From Rhodocytophaga rosea (GTDB lineage: Bacteria; Bacteroidota; Bacteroidia; Cytophagales; 172606-1), in the NCBI RefSeq assembly GCF_010119975.1, contig NZ_CP048222.1:620001-684000 (forward strand): a stretch of 64,000 nt of DNA, written 5' to 3'. Made by a program: the position numbers and the translations under genes. Within the stretch, counting starts at the first letter, position 1, and every line of letters starts with the position of its first letter. The notes under the pieces were generated by a model. That model was not told the DNA's origin. It searched no databases and was given only the letters and a program-made list of their open reading frames with translations. Shown piece after piece: positions 33,457-42,231 of the stretch.

Positions 33457-34053
33457 TTGCAAAACAAAGAAGCATATGAGCAGAAAGTCAAGCGATTACA
33501 TGCTTTGCTTTATTTGGCACAGACAGGCAGTATAGATTTATATTTTGGAGACGAATCAGGGTTTTGCCTTACCCCTTGTGTACCTTATGGATGGATCAAA
33601 AAAGGCGAACACGCCCCTATTTTATCCCAAAGAAGTACAAGGATAAATGTATTTGGCTTGTTAAGTACAAATAATGAGTTGCTTACTTATCAGAAAAGTG
33701 GGAGTCTAAACGCTGACTTTATCATTGAATGTGTAGAGGCCTTCTCAACATCTATTTCCAAGTTTACTGTCATAGTCTTAGACAACGCCTCCTGGCATAC
33801 ATGTGGCCTATGGGAAGTCAAAAAAGAAGAATGGGAACAGAAAGGATTATACATCTTTTTGCTGCCTAAGTATAGTCCTCATCTTAACAGGATCGAACGA
33901 TTTTGGAAGCAGGTGAAATATCATTGGCTCAAAGCCGAAGACTATCTGTCTGTAGAAGCGCTTAAGGAGGCACTTTATACCATCTTTTCAGGATTGGGTA
34001 CTTACTTTAAACTTGATTTTAAAAAACTTGAAGTAGATGAAAATATTATATAG
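33457..34053 (+). CDS. IS630-type transposase, DDE domain (second frame), truncated
   Basis: 198 residues with DDE motifs: LYFGDESGFCLTP (Asp), TVIVLDNASWHTCG (Asp; N-A-S-W-H is the classical IS630 motif) and LPKYSPHLNRIERFWKQ (Glu). The last codons and the TAG stop come from the terminal repeat of the neighbouring ISAs1-type element, so a few C-terminal residues are lost or replaced. The frame lacks its own start and depends on slippage from the upstream frame. Confidence 0.82.
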   Translation: MQNKEAYEQKVKRLHALLYLAQTGSIDLYFGDESGFCLTPCVPYGWIKKGEHAPILSQRSTRINVFGLLSTNNELLTYQKSGSLNADFIIECVEAFSTSISKFTVIVLDNASWHTCGLWEVKKEEWEQKGLYIFLLPKYSPHLNRIERFWKQVKYHWLKAEDYLSVEALKEALYTIFSGLGTYFKLDFKKLEVDENII

Positions 34054-35214
34054 GGTTTCCGCACCAAAGATAGAGAAAAAGGAAAGAGGGGCTAACTTTG
34101 TGCATGGAACTTAAAAAGATACTAAACAAAGTAGCTGATTTTCGGGTGCAAGGCCGCTGCTTACATCTATTAGCAGATATTTTAGGCTTAGTTTTATGTG
34201 GGGTAATAGCCGATTGTGATGACTTTGACGAGATAGCAGATTATGGCAAAGATAATACAGCGTTTCTGCAGCAAGAACTAGGATTAAGTTTTGTTAATGG
34301 TATACCTTCTGCTGACACTTTAAATCGGGTGATCAGACACCTGGATAGCCATAGTTTGGAGCAATGCTTCAAAGCGTGTGTAGCTGGCTTCTCCTTAGCA
34401 GGCAAGCAGGTATGTATAGATGGCAAAGAATTGAGAGGTACTATACCTGCAGGCAAAAAGCATGCTTTGGTTCGTATGGTCAATGTATGGGTAGAGGAAC
34501 ATAGCTTAAGCTTTGGACAAGTAGCCGTAGAAGCCAAGAGTAATGAGATTACAACTATTCCTGCTTTATTAGATACCCTTGATTGCAAAGGTAGTATCAT
34601 TACTATAGATGCTATTGCTTGTCAGCAGGCAATTGTAGAAAAGATCAGGGATAAGCAAGCCCATTATGTGATTGCCCTAAAGGCTAATCAAGGTGTACTC
34701 TATGAGCAGGTAGCCCATTTTATGCAAATCAATAAGTCTGCTCTCGCTTTTAATCAGCAACTAGATAAAGCCCATGGCAGAGGAGAAGAACGTAGGGTAT
34801 ATATTGCTCAATGCATTGATTTGGTAGAGGAAAAGGAAAAATGGCAGGACTTACATACTTTAGTCATGGTAGAAAGAAAACGCATTATAGCAGGCAAAAA
34901 GCAAGAACAAACCCTGTTCTATATAAGCAGTTTAACAGATACAGACCCTGCCTTGTACAGCCGCTACATAAGAGGCCATTGGGCGATAGAGAATGGCTTG
35001 CATTGGCAACTAGATGTTACCTTTAGGGAAGATGAGGCTAAAGTCAGGAAAGATAAAGGACCCATCAATCTGCATCTGATTAGAAAGTGGTCTTTGCATC
35101 TGCTCAAAAAAGAGCCTTCTTGCGTGAGTGTCAAACGGAAAAGAAAAAAAGCTAACAGAGACACTAATTTCCTGTTAGCTATTCTTAAAACTTAATATTT
35201 AGTGCGGAAACCCT
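34052..35214 (+). mobile_element. ISAs1-family insertion sequence
   Basis: Terminal inverted repeats AGGGTTTCCGCAC (34052-34064) and GTGCGGAAACCCT (35202-35214) are perfect over 13 bp. The 1163-bp element holds one transposase gene. No exact target duplication is seen; the flanks AATATTATAT and AATTTATTAT agree at seven of ten positions. Confidence 0.88.
34104..35195 (+). CDS. ISAs1-family transposase
   Basis: 363 residues from the ATG at 34104 (an in-frame TTG six bases upstream is less likely). The DDE-type ISAs1 layout is clear. The N-terminal region (DILGLVLCGVIADCDDFDEI, then IPSADTLNRVIRHLD) leads to CIDGKELRGTIPAGKKHALV. ITIDAIACQQAI holds the second Asp, and IENGLHWQLDVTFREDEAKV holds the Glu with the family-typical W-L-D-V-F-D/E pattern. 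TAACTTTG (TAnnTTTG) ends three bases before the ATG, so the message may be nearly leaderless. The frame is intact and the element may be active. Confidence 0.9.
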   Translation: MELKKILNKVADFRVQGRCLHLLADILGLVLCGVIADCDDFDEIADYGKDNTAFLQQELGLSFVNGIPSADTLNRVIRHLDSHSLEQCFKACVAGFSLAGKQVCIDGKELRGTIPAGKKHALVRMVNVWVEEHSLSFGQVAVEAKSNEITTIPALLDTLDCKGSIITIDAIACQQAIVEKIRDKQAHYVIALKANQGVLYEQVAHFMQINKSALAFNQQLDKAHGRGEERRVYIAQCIDLVEEKEKWQDLHTLVMVERKRIIAGKKQEQTLFYISSLTDTDPALYSRYIRGHWAIENGLHWQLDVTFREDEAKVRKDKGPINLHLIRKWSLHLLKKEPSCVSVKRKRKKANRDTNFLLAILKT

Positions 35215-35426
35215 AATTTATTATTTATTTTTTAAAGAATCATTGTATAATTAATTATAGATCTAGCAAGAGTGCGGTGGATGGTGCAGCAATAGCGCGG
35301 ACTTTTTTGGCCTTGTGCAATGGCCGGAGGTATGTGCGATGATTTTATCTGGCGTAAAAAAGTCTCTATTGGTGCTGCCACAACTAAGTTGGTTCTCTTC
35401 GCATTCGCATGCTTGAGAATGTTTTG

Positions 35427-35460
35427 TTACTTTTATTTTGGGCAAGCAAAATAAAAGTAA
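35427..35460. repeat. 14-bp perfect hairpin
   Basis: TTACTTTTATTTTG and CAAAATAAAAGTAA are perfect complements around a GGCAAG loop. It lies in the 370-base gap between the ISAs1 element and the alcohol dehydrogenase gene, which otherwise shows no gene. Similar TTACTTTT hairpins are common interspersed elements in Bacteroidota, so this may be one of a genome-wide family. Confidence 0.55.
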
Positions 35461-35587
35461 AGACGGCCTATGAATTAGAAATCGGCACATTTATCTCACA
35501 TTATTATTCTTTTAAGTGGTATATGGCCGAGTAACCATTAATTTAACTTTATATATAATAAACGAATATTATTCCAGCCTACAGACT

Positions 35588-36715
35588 ATGAAAATACAAG
35601 CTGCTGTGTTACATGAAATGGGCAAAGATCGCCCTTATACCACAAGTAAACCTTTAACCATTGAGGAAGTAGAACTCAACAAACCGCAGGCAGGCGAACT
35701 GCTGGTGAAGATACATGCGGCAGGACTTTGTCATTCTGATCTATCCGTAATCGATGGCAACCGGCCCAGGCAGATGCCGATGGTATTGGGTCATGAAGCA
35801 GCCGGAGAAGTAGTAGAACTGGGTCCTGGCGTACAGGATGTAGCTGTTGGAGATCATGTGGTGTTTTCTTTTGTACCCATCTGTGGTCACTGCATGCCCT
35901 GTATGACCGCCCGCCCGGCTTTGTGTGAAAATGGCGTAGCAGCGAATAATAAAGGCGTATTACTGGGAGGCGGTATCCGTTTACAATCGCCAAATTATCC
36001 TACCATTCATCATCACATGGGTGTTTCCGGTTTCGCTGAATATACGGTAGCCTCCAGGCAATCGGTGGTGAAAATAGATAAAACATTGCCTTTTGAAATT
36101 GCCGCACTATTTGGCTGTGCCGTCATGACTGGTGTAGGTGCCATTATCAATACCGCCAGGTTAGCATTGGGTCAAACCGTACTGATCACTGGCATGGGAG
36201 GTGTAGGATTTGCTGCTTTGCTGGGAGCACTTTCTGCCGGGGCGAGTAAAATCATTGTGGCTGATGTGAATAAAGAGAAACTGGCGCAGGCCCTGGCACT
36301 GGGAGCCGATGAAGCCATAGATACCTCTGAAGCAACTGCCCTGGAGAAAATAAGAGATATTACCAGAGGAGGTGTAGATATCGGGTTAGAGTTTGCCGGT
36401 GTGGTCGCTGCGCTGGAATTTACCTACAATGCTACGGCCAGAGGAGGGAAAACGGTTACCGCCGGATTGCCGCATCCCAGCAAAATGATGCAGTTTGCTC
36501 CCGTAAAACTAGTAGCCGAAGAACGGACGTTACAGGGCTCTTACCTGGGCAGTTGTGTACCGGCACGGGATATTCCGGCTTATATTGCGTTGTACCAGTC
36601 CGGACGTTTGCCGGTAAATAAGCTCATGACGCATAAACTACAGTTGCAGGAGGTAAATGAAGGATTTGAACGCTTAGCCAAAGGGGAAGCCATCCGACAA
36701 GTAATTACTTTTTAA
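35588..36715 (+). CDS. Zinc-dependent alcohol dehydrogenase
   Basis: 375 residues from the ATG at 35588; an upstream extension to 35516 lacks a start signal. Catalytic zinc ligands are Cys in AGLCHSD, His in VLGHEAAG and Cys in ALFGCAVMTG. The structural zinc loop is CGHCMPCMTARPALC. The Rossmann motif is GMGGVGFAALLGAL. The layout matches class III/aryl-type medium-chain dehydrogenases that oxidise alcohols with NAD. The next gene, 45 bases downstream, is a semialdehyde dehydrogenase, so the pair likely oxidises an alcohol to the acid through the aldehyde. Confidence 0.88.
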   Translation: MKIQAAVLHEMGKDRPYTTSKPLTIEEVELNKPQAGELLVKIHAAGLCHSDLSVIDGNRPRQMPMVLGHEAAGEVVELGPGVQDVAVGDHVVFSFVPICGHCMPCMTARPALCENGVAANNKGVLLGGGIRLQSPNYPTIHHHMGVSGFAEYTVASRQSVVKIDKTLPFEIAALFGCAVMTGVGAIINTARLALGQTVLITGMGGVGFAALLGALSAGASKIIVADVNKEKLAQALALGADEAIDTSEATALEKIRDITRGGVDIGLEFAGVVAALEFTYNATARGGKTVTAGLPHPSKMMQFAPVKLVAEERTLQGSYLGSCVPARDIPAYIALYQSGRLPVNKLMTHKLQLQEVNEGFERLAKGEAIRQVITF

Positions 36716-36759
36716 AACCTAATCTCAAAAGAAATAACAAAATTTTGAATTAATACTCT

Positions 36760-38223
36760 ATGTTAAGCGAACTTACCACCCAGGAAAATAACCTGATTCG
36801 GTCACAATCTTATATAAACGGCGAGTGGGTACAGGCAGCTAGTGGAAAAATCTTTGAGGTAAGCAATCCGGCCACCGGAGAAGTAATGGCGACTGTTCCT
36901 GATATGAGCAGAGAGGATGTACGCAAGGCCATAGATGCCGCACATGACGCCTGGCCTTCCTACCGCGATCTGACGGCCAAAGAACGGGCCGCGTTATTAA
37001 AAAAATGGTATGCCTTAATTCTGGAACACAAACAGGAACTGGCCAGGCTCATGACCATGGAATGCGGAAAAGTATTGCAGGAAAGTCTGGGAGAAGTAGA
37101 ATATGGCGCCGGATTTATCGAATGGTTCGCCGAAGAAGCCAAACGTACCTACGGCGATGTAATTCCGGCTAATACAAAAGACAAACGCATTGTAGTAATT
37201 AAACAATCCATTGGTGTAGCTGCCGCCATTACGCCCTGGAATTTTCCGCTTGCCATGATCACCCGCAAAGTAGGACCTGCACTGGCTGCCGGCAGCCCGG
37301 TTGTGGTGAAGCCGCCTTCAGAAACTCCTTTAACTGCGTTGGCCATTTCGTATCTGGCTGAAAAAGCCGGTTTTCCTCCCGGTGTGTATAATACAGTTAC
37401 CACTACCGATAATAGCGAAGTGGGGAAAGAATTTTGTGAGAATAAAAAAGTGCGTAAACTCTCCTTCACTGGGTCTACGCCGGTGGGAAAAATATTAATG
37501 AGCCAATGCGCTTCTACCCTTAAAAAACTATCGCTGGAACTGGGTGGGAATGCGCCTTTTATTGTGTTTAATGATGCCGATGTAGATGCGGCTGTAAAAG
37601 GAGCTATTGTTTCTAAGTTCCGCAATAGCGGCCAGACTTGCGTGTGTGTAAACCGGATTTATGCGCAGGATAACATTTATGATGAATTTGTAGAAAAACT
37701 TTCCAAAGCGGTAGCAGCACTTACCGTAGGAAATGGCCTGGATAAAGGTGTGCAAATTGGTCCTTTGATCAACGAAAAAGGGTTAGCTAAAGTAAAGCGG
37801 CATGTAGAAGATGCGCTGTCAAAAGGAGCAACTATTATTCAGGGCGGAAAGCCAATGGATGGGCTTTTTTACGAGCCCACAGTGCTGGCAGATGTGACCA
37901 GGGATATGATTATTTCCCAGGATGAAGTATTTGGGCCGGCAGCGCCAGTCTCCAGGTTCAGCACAGAAGAAGAAGTCATTCAACTGGCAAATGATACAGA
38001 CTATGGCCTTGCCTCCTACTTTTACACCCAGGATATGGCCCGTTGCTGGAGGGTAGCCGAAGCTCTGGAAAGTGGTATGGTAGGCATTAACGAAGGTTTG
38101 ATCTCTACTGAAGTGGCCCCCTTCGGAGGGATCAAAGAGTCAGGCTTAGGCCGGGAAGGTTCCAAATATGGGATGGATTATTATATGGAAATAAAGTACC
38201 TGTGTTTTGGGGGTATTAAATGA
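36760..38223 (+). CDS. gabD: Succinate-semialdehyde dehydrogenase-type aldehyde dehydrogenase
   Basis: 487 residues, the family length. The active-site Glu is in LSLELGGNAPFIVF, and the nucleophile Cys is in FRNSGQTCVCVNRIY (the SSADH-type motif with a second Cys two residues later). The cofactor-binding glycine motif is FTGSTPVGKI, and ITPWNFPLAM is also present. These are the marks of GabD-like enzymes that oxidise succinate semialdehyde to succinate with NAD(P). It is probably co-transcribed with the alcohol dehydrogenase 45 bases upstream, which could supply the aldehyde (for example from 4-hydroxybutyrate). The substrate is inferred. Confidence 0.85.
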   Translation: MLSELTTQENNLIRSQSYINGEWVQAASGKIFEVSNPATGEVMATVPDMSREDVRKAIDAAHDAWPSYRDLTAKERAALLKKWYALILEHKQELARLMTMECGKVLQESLGEVEYGAGFIEWFAEEAKRTYGDVIPANTKDKRIVVIKQSIGVAAAITPWNFPLAMITRKVGPALAAGSPVVVKPPSETPLTALAISYLAEKAGFPPGVYNTVTTTDNSEVGKEFCENKKVRKLSFTGSTPVGKILMSQCASTLKKLSLELGGNAPFIVFNDADVDAAVKGAIVSKFRNSGQTCVCVNRIYAQDNIYDEFVEKLSKAVAALTVGNGLDKGVQIGPLINEKGLAKVKRHVEDALSKGATIIQGGKPMDGLFYEPTVLADVTRDMIISQDEVFGPAAPVSRFSTEEEVIQLANDTDYGLASYFYTQDMARCWRVAEALESGMVGINEGLISTEVAPFGGIKESGLGREGSKYGMDYYMEIKYLCFGGIK

Positions 38224-38361
38224 TTGGTAAATTCATTAGTCAGCGACAAATTATACCAAATTAAATTTAATTAAGCATAAGACAGAGCATACTACCTGAC
38301 AGAGAAAATTTTATCTTCTAACTACTTAATAATCAATATCTAATACTGGCTTTATTTTGCT

Positions 38362-40626
38362 ATGCCTATAGAACCGGAGAACAGCTTCTTATACAAATTT
38401 TCCCGACGGAAGTTCATTCAATACAGTACGGCTCTTACCGGAGGCATAACAGTATTACCCATTTTGAGTCAGCAAGCAACCGCCAATGCTTCTGTATCAG
38501 AACAACAACTTTTCTGGTATCAGAAACCCCTGCGCATCACGCATACGGTGCTTCGGGAAACGGATGCCAGAAATTATGATGCCCGAGTTGTGGTGGATTA
38601 TATGAAGAAGGTGGGAGCCAACACATTGTGCATAAATGCCGGAGGAATTGTAGACTTTTTCCAAAATCCTTTGCCGGCTGCCAATATCAATACTTTTATG
38701 GGCAAACGGGATATTCTGAAGGAAATTACAACTGCTTGTAAAGAGGTTGGGATAAAAGTAATAGCCCGGATTGATTTCCGGGGAGTAGAGGAACATGTGT
38801 ACAAAAAATTCCCAGACTGGTTTAAGAAAGATATGGATCAAAATCCGGTTTTGCTCACCTATACCAAACCTCAACTGTATGAAGCCTGTTTTTCCGGAAA
38901 CTACCGCAATGACTACGCCAATGAATTTATCAGCTACGTACTAAAAAACTATGCGGTGGATGGCATCTGGCACAATGCACCTGGCTTTGGCGGAGTTTGC
39001 TATTGTCCGCAATGTCAGGCTTCTTATAAAGCGGCAGCAGGAAAAGCAATTCCTATAATCAATTCGGCTACTGAAGAGGAGATAGATCAGTATATGGCCT
39101 GGAAAGTACAGGCCGGCGATCAATACATGGACCGTATCAAAAAAACAGTAAAATCCTTCGGGGAAGATAAAGCCTACACGGCAGAAGTATTCAGCATGTA
39201 CGGCGTAGGTCAACGCATCGATTCCGGCATTGATTTGAATAATGCCCGCAAGTATTTTGATATACTGGTTAGCGTAGCTTTCCTCACCGAAAACACAGAA
39301 TTCATTCACTATGAAGATTTGAATTATGGCAGTACCATTATCAAGTTTTTAAAATCGATGGTGCCGGAACGGGAAGCCGTGGTCATGTATGGCGGCAATG
39401 GAACCTCTCACCGCCTTGTAATCGATCCGCCAGTAGATTTGAATATCTGGCTATGGGAAATTTTATCGGCAGGAGGAAGGTTCTGGAATTGCTATTTTAC
39501 CAATGTTCCTTCCGTAACCCACGACCGGCGGAATGCTTATAACGAATCGGAGGCGTATACGTTTGTAAAAACCCATGAAAAACTGCTGGAACAACATGTG
39601 CCTGTCGCAAACATAGGCATTTATTATTCGCAGCCCACCCGCTTATCCTACCGTAAAAAAATGGAAGAAGGTGACCATTTTGGTACGGAGATAAGAGGAG
39701 TAGAAACGGTGTTGATGGAAAATCACATTCCGCATGATTTTATTCTGAGTGATCAGCTAAGCAAAGAACGGTTACAGAAATACAAACTGGTGATTCTCCC
39801 TAATGTGCGGTGTATATCGGAGAAAGAAATTACCCTATTGAAGGATTATGTACGCAATGGCGGAAACTTGCTGGCTACCTATGCTACCAGCTTGTATGAT
39901 GAGAATGGAAATGAACGGCAGGAATATGGCCTGGCAGAAGTATTTGGAGTACAATATGCTGGAAAAAAAGTAAATACCCGGAAAGACAATTATCAATTTA
40001 TTTTGGATAAAAAGCATTCCCTGGTTGAAGCGGACAGCCCTCATACCGAATTATTATTCAATGCAGGATTTACAGCGTTAAGCAAACCAAATAAAGAAGC
40101 AAAAATTATCTGTACCTGGGTACCCACCATTCAGAATCAGCCTCCAGACAAAGCTTGGGTACAGGCATTTTCTACTGAATATCCAACCATTGTTGAGCAT
40201 ACCTATGGTAAAGGAAAAGTATTGTATTTTGCCAATCAACCAGATCTGCTCAGCTACGAACCTGGGCATCCTGATCCCAGAAATTTATTGGTACGCAGCA
40301 TCCGGCTTCTGGCAGGAGATGCCATATCTATAGAAACCACTGCTCCTTCTACGGTCCATATTGGCCTTACTACCTCCCGCTTGAATGCAGGGCAATACAT
40401 TCTTTCCCTTATTAATACCACTTCCGGACCCAGGCGGCCTATCCGGGAACTAATACCAGTCCATGATATTCAGGTAAAATTGAAAGTAGAAGGTAAATCA
40501 GTGGACAGTCATCAGGTATTGCGCTCGCAGGGAGAGTGCCGGATCACCTCAAAAGGACAAGAGTTAACTATACAGCTCAGCAAACTACAAGACTTTTGTG
40601 CCATTCACATCCAGATGAAGACTTAG
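38362..40626 (+). CDS. Tat-exported glycoside-hydrolase-like protein
   Basis: 754 residues with a twin-arginine signal (SRRKFIQYSTALTGGITVLP). Residues about 55-300 form a TIM-barrel-like region of the putative glycosyl hydrolase 6 type (VVDYMKKVGANTLCINAGGI, then YAVDGIWHNAPGF with a possible Asp/His active site). A CYCPQCQ zinc-type Cys cluster follows it. Residues about 430-640 look like the beta-galactosidase trimerisation/glutamine-amidotransferase-like domain (YKLVILPNVRCISEKEITLL). A C-terminal beta domain is probable. It should act on a glycan outside the cytoplasm; the substrate is unknown. Confidence 0.75.
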   Translation: MPIEPENSFLYKFSRRKFIQYSTALTGGITVLPILSQQATANASVSEQQLFWYQKPLRITHTVLRETDARNYDARVVVDYMKKVGANTLCINAGGIVDFFQNPLPAANINTFMGKRDILKEITTACKEVGIKVIARIDFRGVEEHVYKKFPDWFKKDMDQNPVLLTYTKPQLYEACFSGNYRNDYANEFISYVLKNYAVDGIWHNAPGFGGVCYCPQCQASYKAAAGKAIPIINSATEEEIDQYMAWKVQAGDQYMDRIKKTVKSFGEDKAYTAEVFSMYGVGQRIDSGIDLNNARKYFDILVSVAFLTENTEFIHYEDLNYGSTIIKFLKSMVPEREAVVMYGGNGTSHRLVIDPPVDLNIWLWEILSAGGRFWNCYFTNVPSVTHDRRNAYNESEAYTFVKTHEKLLEQHVPVANIGIYYSQPTRLSYRKKMEEGDHFGTEIRGVETVLMENHIPHDFILSDQLSKERLQKYKLVILPNVRCISEKEITLLKDYVRNGGNLLATYATSLYDENGNERQEYGLAEVFGVQYAGKKVNTRKDNYQFILDKKHSLVEADSPHTELLFNAGFTALSKPNKEAKIICTWVPTIQNQPPDKAWVQAFSTEYPTIVEHTYGKGKVLYFANQPDLLSYEPGHPDPRNLLVRSIRLLAGDAISIETTAPSTVHIGLTTSRLNAGQYILSLINTTSGPRRPIRELIPVHDIQVKLKVEGKSVDSHQVLRSQGECRITSKGQELTIQLSKLQDFCAIHIQMKT

Positions 40627-40738
40627 CCTTTCAATAGACCATAAATAATGTCCTTACAAGGATTATGCTGTAAACCTGTTTTATTGGAAGTAGGCTTTTT
40701 CGACGAATGTCTATAAAGAGTATATCTGATACTGATTA

Positions 40739-42184
40739 TTAAATTCCGGTAAAATCACCTGCATATACTTTTCTTCCTGCCAGCGTTACTGTAAGTTTAG
40801 TTGGGCCGATAACATACATCGGTATTTCTACTACCAGTTTCGTCGCAGAAGCTTCCCGTACTTGTGCCTCGTACCCCTCAAAATCTACCACATTACAACT
40901 TGCACAGGGTGAGAAATTTTCACCTTCTATCGTAATCAAATCACCCGCCTTGCCGCTTATTGGATAAAAAGAGTTCACCTGATGTGGAAATAAATCAAGA
41001 GTAACTGGTGATGGAACCACTAGCTGATAAAAATAAATCATTGAAACATCTATTGGTGTAGTTTCGAAATAATTTGGCACTACTGCTTTGATTTGTGTTG
41101 GGGTAATTTCAACCGGATCTACAGGAGAATATCCGATTTTTAGTTGACTTGTGTAATCATGATCAAATCCTTTTAACCTAGTTCCAGTGATGATAATAGT
41201 ATCTCCAAACTTTACTGTGCGGGGTTGTATATCGGTGATGGTAGTAGGGAGCAATTCATACTCATTGCTGCTTTCAGCTACCTGTCCCATAATTGTTACT
41301 CTCGGTTTAATTGAACTTTTGGTATTTCTCAAAAAGCTTAGAATTTCTACTACTAAATGATCTACATAAGCCTCTTTAATACGAATTACTGCATCACTAA
41401 GCACCACTTGATTTGCATTTGCTATAGGATGGAAGTTATCTCCCCAGATGGTTATTACATCTCCCATTCCACCACTAGAGGCAGATATACGATTGATTAC
41501 AGGAGGAGCCAAACGGAAAACATCCTCCCTAGATACCTGTTGGTCTCCTGTCAATAATTTTACTGTAGAGACAGTTGAAAAAGTCAAGACAGGAATAATG
41601 ACTTTAATAGTGGTATCACTTACTTCTATAACTGACGCTTCTATTTCATCAAACCAAACTTTATTTTGGTTTAAAGTATAGTTAAAATAATTGCCTCGAA
41701 TCGTAACAGTATCGCCAATTCCGGCTGCTTCAGGAGAAATAGCAAGAAACTGAGGAGCTAAACTGCCTCTGCTATCAAAAATAGCATTAGTTCCATATAC
41801 CATGTATTTACCATTTGTAGCATACGATTTTACAGTATATGTTAAATCCTTTCGGAGGGTGTTTGTAATGGTAGCGGAAAAAGTACCCGGCCCATTCTTT
41901 GGGCCAAGAGATTTTTTGTATTGTTCCGTTATGTTGTTATAAGTAGTAGTCCAGATAAACCCATGATCGGTAATACCTGAGGGTTCCGAATAAAATATTT
42001 CTCCTGTAAAAACAGTGCCCTCCGGAGTCTCTTTTACTTGCAATGTTCTGATCCGTGGATATGGCCTTGTAGCAGGTTCCTCTTCATTCTGACATGTAAA
42101 CAGAGACAATGCCAGAAGTGTAAAGAACAGTATGTGTAAAGTTTGTGAAGGAATGCTGGTATTTCTTTTATTAAAAATGATCAT
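40739..42184 (-). CDS. IPT/TIG-domain surface lipoprotein
   Basis: 481 residues. The N-terminus ILFFTLLALSLFTCQNEEEP is a lipoprotein signal with lipobox Cys and an acidic export-like motif right after it, typical of surface-exposed Bacteroidota lipoproteins. At least four IPT/TIG (Ig-like) repeats follow, recognisable by AAGIGDTVTIRGNYFN, GMGDVITIWGDNF, KFGDTIIITGTRL and KAGDLITIEGENF. Such proteins bind polysaccharides or act as adhesion scaffolds at the surface. It is transcribed behind the outer-membrane protein gene at 42232-43479, 47 bases apart, so the two may work together. Confidence 0.83.
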   Translation of the reverse strand: MIIFNKRNTSIPSQTLHILFFTLLALSLFTCQNEEEPATRPYPRIRTLQVKETPEGTVFTGEIFYSEPSGITDHGFIWTTTYNNITEQYKKSLGPKNGPGTFSATITNTLRKDLTYTVKSYATNGKYMVYGTNAIFDSRGSLAPQFLAISPEAAGIGDTVTIRGNYFNYTLNQNKVWFDEIEASVIEVSDTTIKVIIPVLTFSTVSTVKLLTGDQQVSREDVFRLAPPVINRISASSGGMGDVITIWGDNFHPIANANQVVLSDAVIRIKEAYVDHLVVEILSFLRNTKSSIKPRVTIMGQVAESSNEYELLPTTITDIQPRTVKFGDTIIITGTRLKGFDHDYTSQLKIGYSPVDPVEITPTQIKAVVPNYFETTPIDVSMIYFYQLVVPSPVTLDLFPHQVNSFYPISGKAGDLITIEGENFSPCASCNVVDFEGYEAQVREASATKLVVEIPMYVIGPTKLTVTLAGRKVYAGDFTGI

Positions 42185-42231
42185 AATATTAGTAAAGAGA
42201 ATAGGATAGCGTAGAAGTTAACAGGAGGATT

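Larger units (their letters stand above)
33009..34053 (+). mobile_element. Second IS630-type element, 3' end disrupted
   Basis: Two frames of another IS630-type transposase, unlike the one at 31165-32258. The stop codon of the second frame lies in the left terminal repeat of the ISAs1-type element that follows, so this element lost its right end by that insertion. Its left terminal repeat could not be identified. Confidence 0.7.

Noticed and set aside
35263-35490. 75-residue minus-strand frame
   Set aside because: It reads through the perfect TTACTTTT hairpin and has no family features.
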